Shown here: positions 42,989-52,277 of the stretch, piece after piece
Layout: each line of letters begins with the position of its first letter
How positions within the stretch are numbered: the stretch's first letter is position 1
Assembly: GCA_965603515.1 (NCBI GenBank)
Contig: CBFDDH010000006.1
Location: 1-64,000 of the forward strand
Direction: 5' to 3'
Source of the DNA: JAUVZL01 sp965603515
Lineage (GTDB): Bacteria; Hydrothermota; Tepidihabitantia; SM23-42
Length of the DNA: 64,000 nucleotides
Made by a program: the position numbers and the translations under genes
Notes under the pieces: generated by a model
What the model was told of the DNA's origin: nothing
Databases searched by the model: none
Seen by the model: only the letters and a program-made list of their open reading frames with translations

Positions 42989-45313
42989 ATGAGTCTCTTC
43001 GTCCTATTATTATGCAGTTATTATTGCCCAGATGGTTATTTTCTTAATCCCCACGTATTAGACGATTACATAGTCCTAACCGACAATCACTGTTCATCAA
43101 TATATGAAATACACAATACAAAGATGACCAGGTTAATCACTGGACCGGGTTGTGGTAGATATTTTTCTTTATCACCGGATCGTGGTTTCATCGGTCTGAA
43201 AATAATAAAGGAAAACGGTCAGCAAATACCATCTCTGTACGATCGTTCATCTGAACAATTGATTGTGTTGCATGAACCGCAGTACCAGGTTGGACAGATC
43301 AGTTTTTCAAATGAGGGCACGATTGCTTTCACCATAGGTTCTGAATTATTTGTGATGGAAAGTAAGGATTCAAGAAAATACGATCTTGGAACGTATGCAA
43401 ACCTGGCACCTATTTCCCCTGATGGTAAATATGTAGTGTATAATGACGACCAGGACCAGTTATGGCTCCTGGAGTTTGGGACTGGAGAAAAAACATGCAT
43501 TACCAAGCAGGGAGAGGCCGGTTTCTTTTATCCTGAATGGTCGTCCAATACTGAGCGTATCGTGTATTCAAGCCTCGATGGTGAACTCAATGTATTCGAT
43601 TTATCAAACGGGCAGACCTATCATCTCGGCGTTGGTGCAAGTCCTTGCTGGTCAGCTGATGGGCAGTATGTAGTTTTTCATCGGATCGAAACTAATGGAC
43701 ATACCATAACTGGCGCTGATCTGTACCTTGCTAAGTATGATGCGAGTGAACAAGTACGATTAACATACACAGAATTAGTATTTGAGATGGATCCGGAATT
43801 CTATGATCATGACCAGAAGGTAAGTTATCATACGTTTGATCGTCGGGAAATTTGCATTGCCGAGTTCCAGAAGAAAATGCTGATGAATCATGAAATAGTT
43901 TATACTCTTGCCAGACCTATTAAGATGATTGATTTTGACCACCAGGCCTATCCACAGGCCAGAGATTCCATTGATGTGCCTTACCTTCATCAGGTCTATG
44001 ATACCCCTGACTGGTTTAATGGACACTGGGCTTGCGCGCCAACAACCGCAATGATGGCTATTGCCTATTATAACAGACTACCGCAGTGGGATTGCTGGTG
44101 TTCTTCACCCTATGGTCACACCAGTCATTTTGGTCGATACCTGTGCGAGCTGTACCACTATCGAGAAATTGACTATACCTGGCAGGCGCAGGATCCAAGC
44201 GGCAATTGGGCACGTGGCGGATACGGTTATATGTGGTCTGGGACTAATCGTCCTTATACGCATATGGCGCCATATTTAACTAATCATAATATGACTTCGT
44301 GGCGCGATGATTCGCCGACCTTTGCAGAAACAATAGCTGAGGTAAATGCTGGTTACCCTTATGGTATGTGTGTTGGATTGACTGGGGCAGGTCATTTAGT
44401 CTTGGCAATCGGTCAAGTATTGAATTGGCACACGCTCATTTTTAATGATCCATATGGTGATAAAAATACGGCTGGCTATCCAAGTTATGACGGCAAATAT
44501 GCGCGCTATGATTGGCCAGGCTATAATAATGGTTATGAAAACCTTAATAATGTCTACTGGTGCGTTGATGCACAAGGTTATTGGGAACCTGCGACTGATA
44601 CTATTGTAGATGATCTTCAGTTTACTGATGGTTTTTATCTTCACACTGATCCACCGTCGTCCATGGTATACTGGCGCGATGTTCTAACCGGTTATAATGG
44701 GCATGCATGGTGGACCTATACTACCGCCGCAACGTATCAAGATACCTGCTATGCGGTCTGGACACCGGTCCTTACTGGGCTTGCTGATTATAATTTGTAT
44801 GCCTATATTCCAGATAGCCATGCTAATGCAACAGAGGCGCGATATCATATTAATACTTATGCAGGGAGTACCATGGTCATGATCGATCAGTCGAGCTACT
44901 CAGATGAATGGGCACTACTCGGTGTGTTTGGATTCATGGGCAACGCATATGTACGTCTTGGAGATGCCACTGGTACCCAGGGTCAATATATTGCTTTTGA
45001 TGCGCTGAAGTGGGAATTTTTAGGACCAGGCATTGATGAATCCGATGCATCGATTGAACCAGCGCTGGTCACCCTAGTCAGTAACCCGGTAATAGAATTT
45101 ATCAGGCTCAATGTCAGGAGCAGCAGTTCAAGGATTGCTGTTATGCTATACAATATAGCCGGGTGCTGTGTATATGATGCTGAAAAAGATATCTCTGCAG
45201 GTAATGCACAGGAAGTATTGATCGATGTCAGCCAGTTACCATCTGGTATATACATTCTGAAGACTTTAATCAACGGTCGAGAAATCATCAGCAAGTGCGT
45301 TATCCTTAAGTGA
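42989..45313 (+). CDS. Secreted propeller / C39-like peptidase / golvesin / sorting-domain protein
   Basis: 774 residues. Short signal-like N-terminus. Residues about 20-270 form a PD40/TolB-like propeller (ISFSNEGTIAFTIGS; ISPDGKYVVYNDD; YPEWSSNTERIVYSS). A C39-like papain-fold domain follows: GHWACAPTTAMMAIAYY (Cys about 349) and GAGHLVLAIG (His about 468), with NDPYGDKN as the likely third site. Then a golvesin-like beta domain (about 535-670). The last ~80 residues are a sorting domain (SNPVIEFIRLNV; LYNIAGCCVY; LPSGIYILKT). Predicted surface-displayed; activity is inferred from motifs. Confidence 0.83.
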   Translation: MSLFVLLLCSYYCPDGYFLNPHVLDDYIVLTDNHCSSIYEIHNTKMTRLITGPGCGRYFSLSPDRGFIGLKIIKENGQQIPSLYDRSSEQLIVLHEPQYQVGQISFSNEGTIAFTIGSELFVMESKDSRKYDLGTYANLAPISPDGKYVVYNDDQDQLWLLEFGTGEKTCITKQGEAGFFYPEWSSNTERIVYSSLDGELNVFDLSNGQTYHLGVGASPCWSADGQYVVFHRIETNGHTITGADLYLAKYDASEQVRLTYTELVFEMDPEFYDHDQKVSYHTFDRREICIAEFQKKMLMNHEIVYTLARPIKMIDFDHQAYPQARDSIDVPYLHQVYDTPDWFNGHWACAPTTAMMAIAYYNRLPQWDCWCSSPYGHTSHFGRYLCELYHYREIDYTWQAQDPSGNWARGGYGYMWSGTNRPYTHMAPYLTNHNMTSWRDDSPTFAETIAEVNAGYPYGMCVGLTGAGHLVLAIGQVLNWHTLIFNDPYGDKNTAGYPSYDGKYARYDWPGYNNGYENLNNVYWCVDAQGYWEPATDTIVDDLQFTDGFYLHTDPPSSMVYWRDVLTGYNGHAWWTYTTAATYQDTCYAVWTPVLTGLADYNLYAYIPDSHANATEARYHINTYAGSTMVMIDQSSYSDEWALLGVFGFMGNAYVRLGDATGTQGQYIAFDALKWEFLGPGIDESDASIEPALVTLVSNPVIEFIRLNVRSSSSRIAVMLYNIAGCCVYDAEKDISAGNAQEVLIDVSQLPSGIYILKTLINGREIISKCVILK

Positions 45314-45367
45314 AATAGATTTCGCTGATTTTATTTTCCACAGACTTTCCTTTAATACTCTCAGCTA

Positions 45368-45391
45368 TCATTTTGTCAATTGACAAAATGA
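45368..45391. repeat. 24-base perfect palindrome
   Basis: A loopless perfect palindrome centred at 45379/45380 (half-site TCATTTTGTCAA) between the peptidase 3' end and the tRNA 3' end, followed by a partial repeat, GACAAAATGA. Function unknown; its convergent position argues against an operator. The flanks 45314-45465 hold nothing else. Confidence 0.5.
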
Positions 45392-45465
45392 CAAAATGAG
45401 GGTTTGGATGAAAAAGACTGTTTAGATAAAAAAGGGAGCCGATAAGAGTTATTCCATGAATAAAG

Positions 45466-45540
45466 CGGGGCCGACGAGAGTTGAACTCGCGACCTCCTGC
45501 GTGACAGGCAGGCGTTCTAACCAATCTGAACTACGACCCC
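45466..45540 (-). tRNA. tRNA-Asp (GTC)
   Basis: Read leftward, the 75 bases fold as a cloverleaf: acceptor GGGGTCG/CGGCCCC, D arm TTCAGATTGGTTAGAA, anticodon stem CCTGC/GCAGG around loop CTGTCAC (anticodon GTC; plus-strand GAC at 45503-45505), and T arm with GTTCAACTC. Discriminator G. No encoded CCA. Confidence 0.96.
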
Positions 45541-45563
45541 ATATAGATCAATAATAACAATTT

Positions 45564-45592
45564 ATTATAGCGTAAAAAAAAAGAGAAGTCAA
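45564..45592 (-). promoter_or_regulatory. Promoter of tRNA-Asp
   Basis: Leftward TTGACT (45587-45592), 17-base spacer, TATAAT (45564-45569), about 17 bases of leader before the tRNA. It sits back to back with the rhomboid promoter. Confidence 0.8.
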
Positions 45593-45600
45593 TATCTTAG

Positions 45601-45628
45601 TTGACTTGGTGCGGTTTCATACTATACT
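45601..45628 (+). promoter_or_regulatory. Leaderless promoter of the rhomboid gene
   Basis: TTGACT (45601-45606), 16-base spacer, TATACT (45623-45628), seven bases to ATG 45636. Confidence 0.8.
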
Positions 45629-45635
45629 ATGACTG

Positions 45636-47042
45636 ATGTTTTTTCTCATCCCTATCGGCAGTGAAGAGGGTGTAAGGCGCTTGCCATATTTCACCATCGG
45701 GTTGATCGCCCTCAATGCCATCATTTTTATGTTCACCAGCAGTGTGCAAAACAGACAGGAGCAGGAGCTTTTCAGGATCCATCAAGAGATGGAGGAAATC
45801 GAAATTAGGTACTTTTTTGATATTCTGGCACAGGATCCGAATGCGATGCAAAATATAACACTTGATGAACAGCATGAACTGTTTTTAGGAAATGAAAATA
45901 TCCGCTGGGAAGAAGATGATCATGAGGTGTGGCATGAGCTGTATAATGAATATAAAATAAAATTCAGCAATGTCGTGTTCAATGAATTGGGTTTTACGCC
46001 CAAACATTTTGCCTTTTTCAAACTCTTCACGCACATGTTCGTTCATGCTAATTTTTTCCACCTTCTCTTCAATATGCTATTTTTATGGTTAGTCGGCTGC
46101 AATATCGAAGATACTTGGTCGTGGAAAGTATTCCTTGGTCTGTACTTGATTTCTGGAGTTATCGCGTGCCTGCTGCATACTGCGGTTTATTCTGCGAGCA
46201 ATACACCTTTGGTCGGTGCGTCCGGTGCAATTGCCGGCATCATGGGTGCGTTTATGATACGGCACTACAAGACCAAGATCAGGTTCGCCTATTTCTTTTG
46301 GCTGATATTCGTGCCGCCGATCTTTGGCTCCTTTGCTATCTATGCTGGTATTGCCCTGCCCATCTGGTTTCTAATGCAGATAGTGAGTGCCAGGTGGAGT
46401 GTTGGGGTTGGCACTGCGTATTATGCACATATCGGTGGATTCATCTTCGGAGCTGCAGTCGGCATGGGGATGAAATTTCTCGGTATCGAAAAAAAATATG
46501 TGGCGCCTATGGTTGAAGATAGCTTTGAGAAATTAAAAATGTCTTCTCAGATGAAAGAAGTGTACAGGAAAATGGATATCAATGATACAGCAGGTGCCAT
46601 GCCTTTACTTTTGGCTGTCTTGGATGAGGAACCCCGGAATTTCGATGCGCCCTTGATCCTCGCTCGCATCTATTATGAGAAAGGTCATCACGATGATGCA
46701 ATGCTCATGTACAATAAGGCGCTCGATGTCGCCCTAATATCAGCAGAATCAGATATTGTCTTATCTGTTTATGAAGAGTTACGTGAAAAAGGTCTTTTGC
46801 AGAAGATTACTGAGAAGAACCTGTATAACCTTGCTGCAGTTTTAGATAGCAGTGCGAAATACAAAGACGCAGTGGAGACGTTTGGTGTATATGTGAAATT
46901 CTTTCCTCACGGCCAAGTAAGGGCAAAGGCATTATACCGCGTTTACCTTCTTTTTAAAAATAAGCTGGATAACCCAGCCATGGCGCAGAAAACCTATGTC
47001 TTTCTGAAAAAAGAATATCCTGATTTTCCAACAGCAGAATAG
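45636..47042 (+). CDS. Rhomboid intramembrane serine protease with TPR tail
   Basis: 468 residues. First helix (about 15-33), a ~75-residue polar insertion, then five or six helices with rhomboid marks: HANFFHLLFNMLFLW, nucleophile GASGAIAGIMGAF (Ser about 196), and AHIGGFIFGA (His about 265). Residues about 305-468 are TPR-like (ARIYYEKGHHDDAMLMYNKAL; YKDAVETFGVYVKFFP). Cleaves membrane proteins within the bilayer; the TPR part may recruit substrates. Leaderless start. Confidence 0.9.
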   Translation: MFFLIPIGSEEGVRRLPYFTIGLIALNAIIFMFTSSVQNRQEQELFRIHQEMEEIEIRYFFDILAQDPNAMQNITLDEQHELFLGNENIRWEEDDHEVWHELYNEYKIKFSNVVFNELGFTPKHFAFFKLFTHMFVHANFFHLLFNMLFLWLVGCNIEDTWSWKVFLGLYLISGVIACLLHTAVYSASNTPLVGASGAIAGIMGAFMIRHYKTKIRFAYFFWLIFVPPIFGSFAIYAGIALPIWFLMQIVSARWSVGVGTAYYAHIGGFIFGAAVGMGMKFLGIEKKYVAPMVEDSFEKLKMSSQMKEVYRKMDINDTAGAMPLLLAVLDEEPRNFDAPLILARIYYEKGHHDDAMLMYNKALDVALISAESDIVLSVYEELREKGLLQKITEKNLYNLAAVLDSSAKYKDAVETFGVYVKFFPHGQVRAKALYRVYLLFKNKLDNPAMAQKTYVFLKKEYPDFPTAE

Positions 47043-47062
47043 CAATCAATCACTCAATCGCA

Positions 47063-47090
47063 TTGACTCCTGAGCGATAATGAATATATT
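47063..47090 (+). promoter_or_regulatory. Leaderless promoter
   Basis: TTGACT (47063-47068), 16-base spacer, TATATT (47085-47090), five bases to ATG 47096. Confidence 0.7.
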
Positions 47091-47095
47091 TACCA

Positions 47096-47755
47096 ATGGC
47101 AGATAAGAAACACAAACCTTCACCCTATAATTATTGCGATTATCGTTGTGAATGCTGTGATGAAAAAGATGATTGTCGGGTTTATAAAGATAACGCGGAA
47201 CGTGTGCTGCAACACTATTTGAAAGGTGAGAATCCTGATGACCCTGAGATTTTCCTGAAAGATTTGCACAATATCTTTGCTGAAACCAAAAGCATGATCA
47301 AAGATATGGCAAAGAAGCAGGGTATTGAAATAGATACTTCATCTGGTGATGAAATACCTGAGGTTAATCCGGAAGAATACACTATCTATTGCATTGCGCA
47401 TGAGTATTTTATGGAAGCGAGCAGTTTCATAAAAGAATTACAGCCACCTGGTATACCTAAATCAATTGAGGAAGACTTCTCTGATCTTGTCTGGTATCAC
47501 ACACTCATTGCTGCCAAGTCAGGCAGATTAGTATCAGGTTTTATCGACGACTTCTTTGATGACGAAATTCAGGAAATGGAAGAAAAAGGGACTCTTAAAG
47601 TGATTGCCAAGGGCATTGACTTGTCTAAAAAAGCCCTGCAAAATATGCTCAATGAATTACCTGATCATTTGCCACAAATCGCCGATTTGATGGCTTTGCT
47701 TAAAAGATTAGAAGATATAATAAAGACCGATATCCACCAGAAAGTAGCAGAGTAA
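47096..47755 (+). CDS. Hypothetical protein with N-terminal Cys cluster
   Basis: 219 residues. Residues about 10-27 hold five Cys in CDYRCECCDEKDDC, suggesting a zinc or iron-sulfur site. The rest is acidic and mostly helical (FLKDLHNIFAETKSMIKDM; LIAAKSGRLVSGFIDDFFDDE), with no signal peptide. I do not recognise the family. Single leaderless gene between the rhomboid and tilS genes. Confidence 0.65.
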   Translation: MADKKHKPSPYNYCDYRCECCDEKDDCRVYKDNAERVLQHYLKGENPDDPEIFLKDLHNIFAETKSMIKDMAKKQGIEIDTSSGDEIPEVNPEEYTIYCIAHEYFMEASSFIKELQPPGIPKSIEEDFSDLVWYHTLIAAKSGRLVSGFIDDFFDDEIQEMEEKGTLKVIAKGIDLSKKALQNMLNELPDHLPQIADLMALLKRLEDIIKTDIHQKVAE

Positions 47756-47807
47756 CACTCCAATCTATACTAAAAAGCAACAATGTCAAAACTATGTCCA
47801 GATTTTT

Positions 47808-47830
47808 CCCTCTCCCTTGAAGGGAGAGGG
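47808..47830. repeat. Hairpin of a widespread CCCTCTCCCTT-type repeat
   Basis: CCCTCTCCCT (47808-47817) and AGGGAGAGGG (47821-47830) pair perfectly around TGA, followed by TAGGGGTGAGGG. This motif is dispersed in many bacterial genomes. It may end transcription of the upstream gene, but a U-run precedes it rather than follows. Confidence 0.5.
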
Positions 47831-47867
47831 TAGGGGTGAGGGTGAGAAAACGTCACCCGCATTATCA

Positions 47868-47895
47868 TTGTAATCCCCGCGATTTTGTGTATAAT
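47868..47895 (+). promoter_or_regulatory. Leaderless promoter of the tilS operon
   Basis: TTGTAA (47868-47873), 16-base spacer, TATAAT (47890-47895), five bases to GTG 47901. The weak -35 lowers certainty. Confidence 0.6.
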
Positions 47896-47900
47896 TGACC

Positions 47901-49271
47901 GTGAAGATTGATATCACAAAGAAAATACTCGATACAGTTCAAAATACTGACCAGAAATACAATATGTTCAAGGACGGGAAAAGGGTAGTCATTGCGTTTT
48001 CTTCTGGTCCGGATTCTGTTTGTCTTCTTGACACGCTGTTCAATCTTTACCATGATAAGATAGATTTCCACCTTGTTTATGTAAACCATGGGTTACGACC
48101 CCAGGAATATTTAAGCAAAGAAGAGGAGCTAACAAAGAAATATGCCCTGAAATATAATATTAAGTATAAGATAATCCCTCTCAAAGTTTCAAGAACAAAT
48201 CTTGGCAGCGAAGGAACAGCACGTCAAATGCGCCACAAGGCATTATGTAAATACCTGAGGAGAATCAATGGACAAGTAATTGCGCTTGGTCATAACCTTG
48301 ATGATGTTGTCGAGACGTTTTTCATGAACTTGATCAGAGGCAGTGGTGCGCGGGGGTTGAGATCAATCCCGGCAAAGCGCCAACCATTTGTCAGGCCGCT
48401 AATAGATTTAAAAAAAACCGAGATTATTAAATACTTGAGAAATAAGAGGCTAGATTATTCTTTGGATGAGACAAATCAGATTTTAGATTATCGCCGTAAT
48501 CTGCTAAGACATAAGATTATACCAAAATTCCTCAAGATTAATCCAGAATTGCACCGGGTCATTGAGCGAACCATCGCTATAATCAGACAGGATGATGATT
48601 TTCTTGAAGGACAAGCTCGTAAGGCGTACGAAAAGGTGGCGGAGCGAAAATCTGGTCACATTTCACTTGACACAAAGAAATTATTGAAGTATAATCCAGC
48701 TGTCCAAAACAGGGTGGTAATGAAAACAGTAAAAGACCTGCATGGTGTCCTTGAAGGCTTTGAAAGTAAACATATTGCGCAAATACTAGGTCTAAACAAT
48801 AAAGAGAGCGGCAAAAAGATACATCTGCCCAAAAAACTGTATGCGCAGAGAGAATATAATAAGGTGATTGTTGGATTTCCAAAGTTGCGCAAACAGATTG
48901 AGATAGCCGTGGATACAGAAAGAGATTTCTTGGTCATCGGTAATCTTCTTGTTAAGATACGCACCGAGACAGAATTTGATTTGAGTAAATTAAAGCCGGA
49001 TTGTGAGGTTTTTGACCTGGATGGGCTTGAGCCGCCACTGCTGATAAGGAGCAAGAGGGATGGAGATTTTATTGTAACAAAGATTGGCAGGAAAAAGGTC
49101 AAAAATATTTTCCAGGATCGTAAAACACCTTTGCACCAGCGAAAAGAAATAATGATGCTGTGTGACAAAACAGGTATCCTTTGGGTAATTGGCATAACAC
49201 GTTCTTCCCGAGCTTTTATCAGGAAGAGCACAAAGAAGATATTGGTGGTGAGTTTTGCACATTCTACTTAA
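47901..49271 (+). CDS. tilS: tRNA(Ile)-lysidine synthase
   Basis: 456 residues. Modifies C34 of the CAU-anticodon tRNA-Ile to lysidine using lysine and ATP. The PP-loop FSSGPDSVCLLD (about 30-41) has SSGPDS where SGGxDS is usual. Also GHNLDDVVETFFMNLIRGSGARGL, and a C-terminal TilS domain with RKVKNIFQDRKTPLHQR. Start GTG 47901 is preferred over TTG 47895, which overlaps the -10 box. The stop overlaps hpt by 17 bases. Confidence 0.93.
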   Translation: MKIDITKKILDTVQNTDQKYNMFKDGKRVVIAFSSGPDSVCLLDTLFNLYHDKIDFHLVYVNHGLRPQEYLSKEEELTKKYALKYNIKYKIIPLKVSRTNLGSEGTARQMRHKALCKYLRRINGQVIALGHNLDDVVETFFMNLIRGSGARGLRSIPAKRQPFVRPLIDLKKTEIIKYLRNKRLDYSLDETNQILDYRRNLLRHKIIPKFLKINPELHRVIERTIAIIRQDDDFLEGQARKAYEKVAERKSGHISLDTKKLLKYNPAVQNRVVMKTVKDLHGVLEGFESKHIAQILGLNNKESGKKIHLPKKLYAQREYNKVIVGFPKLRKQIEIAVDTERDFLVIGNLLVKIRTETEFDLSKLKPDCEVFDLDGLEPPLLIRSKRDGDFIVTKIGRKKVKNIFQDRKTPLHQRKEIMMLCDKTGILWVIGITRSSRAFIRKSTKKILVVSFAHST

Positions 49272-49764
49272 GCAAGAAACTATTTTGCGGAAAGTGCAAG
49301 AGATCGGTCAGAGAATAAACGATGACTACCAAAATAAAAACCCGGTTATCATTGGCGTTTTGAAAGGATCTTTTATGTTCTTGTCTGATATACTAAAAGC
49401 TGTGAATATTCCAGTTGAGGTTGATTTTGTGTCGGTCTCGAGTTATAATGGAAAGGAATCAAGCGGTGAAGTGGAACTGGTGCAGGATATTTCGTCTGAT
49501 ATCACAGACCGTGATATAATAATAGTCGAGGATGTAGTCGACACCGGTCGTACCCTCAGATTCCTGCTCGACCGTTTTAGCGTATTGAAACCACGCAGCG
49601 TGGCAGTATGTTCTCTGCTTAATAAGCAGGATGACCGTCAGGTCGATATCCATGTCACATATCTCGGTTTCAATATCCCCAGTGTTTTTGTTGTTGGTTA
49701 TGGTCTTGATCAATCCAATAAGTATCGTAACCTAAATTTTATCGGAGTAGCAAATGGTAAGTAA
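49255..49764 (+). CDS. hpt: Hypoxanthine-guanine phosphoribosyltransferase
   Basis: 169 residues. Purine salvage: hypoxanthine or guanine plus PRPP gives IMP or GMP. Visible: GVLKGSFMFLSDIL (about 38-51), the PRPP signature IIVEDVVDTGRTLRFLL (about 88-104), and a C-terminal DQSNKYRNLNFIGV. The start is TTG inside the end of tilS; the stop overlaps ftsH by 11 bases. The order tilS-hpt-ftsH is common in bacteria. Confidence 0.93.
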   Translation: MHILLKQETILRKVQEIGQRINDDYQNKNPVIIGVLKGSFMFLSDILKAVNIPVEVDFVSVSSYNGKESSGEVELVQDISSDITDRDIIIVEDVVDTGRTLRFLLDRFSVLKPRSVAVCSLLNKQDDRQVDIHVTYLGFNIPSVFVVGYGLDQSNKYRNLNFIGVANGK

Positions 49765-51646
49765 ACAACCACCAAAAAAGCGCGCTTTACAAACGCTTGT
49801 GATCTGGTCGATCATCATCATCGCTGTCTATATAGTCATACTACAGGTTATTAATCGTGGGGTTCAGGCAGTTGATATCCCATATTCAATTTTCTTGCAG
49901 GAGTTAAGAAACAAGAATATTTATGAAGTTACCATAACCGAACGATCCATCAAAGGGAAATTTAGATCATCGATATCATTCGAAGCCAAACAGGATTTTT
50001 CTGAATTTTCCACCCTGATTCCCTTTGAAGACCCAAAACTAGCAGAAGAATTAGTCCAGTACGGCGTTAGGGTTGTCGCCAAACAAAAATCCAGCTGGGG
50101 AAACATCTTGATAAGTATCGTTCCCTGGCTACTTTTGATTGGCGTCTGGATTTTCTTTATAAGACAAATGCAGTCTGGTCAAAATCGCGCCCTGGGGTTT
50201 GGACGAAGTCGCGCAAAGATCATGTTGGAAAATAAACCTTCAGTTACTTTTAATGATGTTGCTGGGGTTGAAGAAGCAAAACAAGAATTGACCGAAGTAA
50301 TAGAGTTTTTGAAAGAACCGAGGAAATTCACACGCCTTGGCGGAAGAATTCCAAAGGGCGTGCTCCTACTCGGACCACCAGGAACGGGTAAAACATTAAT
50401 GGCTAGGGCAGTTGCTGGTGAGGCACAAGTGCCCTTTATATCAATTAGTGGTTCGAACTTCGTGGAGATGTTCGTTGGAGTTGGGGCTTCACGGGTCAGG
50501 GATCTCTTTGATCAGGCAAAGCGCAATTCACCTTGCATTATTTTTGTCGATGAAATCGATGCCGTAGGTCGGTTACGTGGTGCCGGCTTGGGTGGTGGAC
50601 ATGATGAGCGTGAGCAGACCCTAAACCAATTACTCGTTGAAATGGATGGTTTTGAAGTAAACGAAGGTGTTATCCTCATGGCCGCGACTAATCGTCCCGA
50701 CATACTTGATCCAGCTCTTTTAAGACCAGGCAGGTTTGATCGAGTCGTCGTGCTTGATCGCCCTGACGTACGTGGTAGATTGGGTATTCTCGAAGTGCAT
50801 ACGCGGAAAAAACCGCTGGCTAAAAATGTTGATAAAGAAGTGCTGGCACGTGGTACGCCAGGGTTCTCCGGTGCAGATCTGGCGAACATGGTAAATGAAG
50901 CTGCCCTACTTGCCGCACGACGTAATAAGAAAGTAATAACTATGCAGGAATTTGAAGATGCCAAAGACAAAATATTGATGGGGGTGGAAAGAAAAAGTCT
51001 GCTTATTTCTGATGATGAGAAGAGATTGACCTCTTTTCATGAATGCGGGCATGTTCTTGTTGCTAAATCCTTGCCTGGTATGGACCCCATACATAAGGTA
51101 ACTATAATACCACGAGGTATGGCTTTAGGTTTGACCCAGGCATTGCCTATTGATGAGCGCCGGACCTATTCTAAGACATATTGTGGGAATCAACTCGCGT
51201 TTATGCTCGGTGGTAGGGCGGCAGAGAAAATCGTGCTTGGCGACCTATCAACTGGTGCTGGTAATGATATTGAAAAGGCTACGAAACTGGCGCGTAAAAT
51301 GGTTTGTGAGTGGGGTATGAGTGAGAAATTGGGCCCATTGACTTATGGTGAGAAGCAAGAGGAGATATTCTTGGGCCGTGAAATAGGTATGCATCGAGAT
51401 TACTCGGAAGATACAGCGCGCGATATAGATGAAGAAGTCAAAAGGCTTGTTGAAACTGCAGAACGTCGTGCAGTGGCTATTGTTAAGAAGAATATCAAGA
51501 AACTCAAGGCATTAGCTGAAGCACTGCTTGAAAAAGAGATTCTTGACAGTAAAGAAATTGATAAGATTTTAGGTATTCGTACTAACCAAAAAACAGTGAT
51601 CAAGAAGAAGAAAAGCAATGAAAAAAGAAAACAAAAAGGCAATTGA
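49754..51646 (+). CDS. ftsH: ATP-dependent zinc metalloprotease FtsH
   Basis: 630 residues. Inner-membrane AAA+ protease for membrane and short-lived cytosolic proteins. Two helices (about 12-30 and 117-135) flank a ~85-residue periplasmic domain. Walker A GPPGTGKT (about 206-213), Walker B CIIFVDEIDAVG, second region of homology ATNRPDILDPALLRPGRFDR, zinc site HECGH (about 429-433; Cys replaces the usual Ala), and the third ligand Asp in LSTGAGNDIEKAT. A Lys-rich tail ends the protein. Overlaps folE by 29 bases. Confidence 0.97.
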   Translation: MVSKQPPKKRALQTLVIWSIIIIAVYIVILQVINRGVQAVDIPYSIFLQELRNKNIYEVTITERSIKGKFRSSISFEAKQDFSEFSTLIPFEDPKLAEELVQYGVRVVAKQKSSWGNILISIVPWLLLIGVWIFFIRQMQSGQNRALGFGRSRAKIMLENKPSVTFNDVAGVEEAKQELTEVIEFLKEPRKFTRLGGRIPKGVLLLGPPGTGKTLMARAVAGEAQVPFISISGSNFVEMFVGVGASRVRDLFDQAKRNSPCIIFVDEIDAVGRLRGAGLGGGHDEREQTLNQLLVEMDGFEVNEGVILMAATNRPDILDPALLRPGRFDRVVVLDRPDVRGRLGILEVHTRKKPLAKNVDKEVLARGTPGFSGADLANMVNEAALLAARRNKKVITMQEFEDAKDKILMGVERKSLLISDDEKRLTSFHECGHVLVAKSLPGMDPIHKVTIIPRGMALGLTQALPIDERRTYSKTYCGNQLAFMLGGRAAEKIVLGDLSTGAGNDIEKATKLARKMVCEWGMSEKLGPLTYGEKQEEIFLGREIGMHRDYSEDTARDIDEEVKRLVETAERRAVAIVKKNIKKLKALAEALLEKEILDSKEIDKILGIRTNQKTVIKKKKSNEKRKQKGN

Positions 51647-52184
51647 AAAAGCCGTAAGAATAATCCTCAAGGCAATTGGAGAAAATCCAAGAAGACTTGG
51701 ATTAAAAGATACGCCACGCCGTATCGCCGATATGTACGATGAGATCTTTGCTGGTGTGAAGCATGATCCTAAAAGAGAGCTTAAAACATATCAGGCAAAA
51801 AATGAGGATGAGATGATCATCATCAAAGACATCCCTTTTTATTCAATTTGCGAACACCACTTGCTACCGTTTTTTGGCAAGGCACATATGGTTTATATCC
51901 CCAAGAAAAATAGGATCACCGGATTTTCCAGTCTAGTAAGAGTTCTTGATATCATGGCAAAGAGACCCCTTGTTCAGGAAAGACTGACCCATGAGGTCGC
52001 TGATTTTCTGATGGAAAATCTCAAACCCATGGGGGTTCTGATCGTCATCGAAGCAGAACACCTCTGCCTTTCCATGATCGGTGTGAAGAAACCTGGTACA
52101 CTCACTGTGACTTCGGCGATACGCGGGGCAATGCGCAAAGCAGCAACGCGTGCCGAAGCATTTTCATTAATAAAAGGTAAGTAA
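51618..52184 (+). CDS. folE: GTP cyclohydrolase I
   Basis: 188 residues. Converts GTP to 7,8-dihydroneopterin triphosphate for folate or pterin synthesis. Visible: TPRRIADMYDEIFAG, zinc-site FYSICEHHLLPFFGKAH, GFSSLVRVLDIMAKRPLVQE, and EAEHLCLSMIGVKKPG with the second zinc Cys. ATG 51618 lies inside the end of ftsH, so translation is coupled. Last gene of tilS-hpt-ftsH-folE. Confidence 0.96.
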   Translation: MKKENKKAIEKAVRIILKAIGENPRRLGLKDTPRRIADMYDEIFAGVKHDPKRELKTYQAKNEDEMIIIKDIPFYSICEHHLLPFFGKAHMVYIPKKNRITGFSSLVRVLDIMAKRPLVQERLTHEVADFLMENLKPMGVLIVIEAEHLCLSMIGVKKPGTLTVTSAIRGAMRKAATRAEAFSLIKGK

Positions 52185-52277
52185 GAGGACTTATAATGAT
52201 TTTACGACAGCAATACCTTTTTAAATATGTGGAATTCCTACCAGACTACAATTATAGTATTGACTAAATAATCGCCC

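Noticed and set aside
45368..45391. Palindrome as a transcription-factor operator
   Set aside because: It lies between two gene ends with no promoter beside it.
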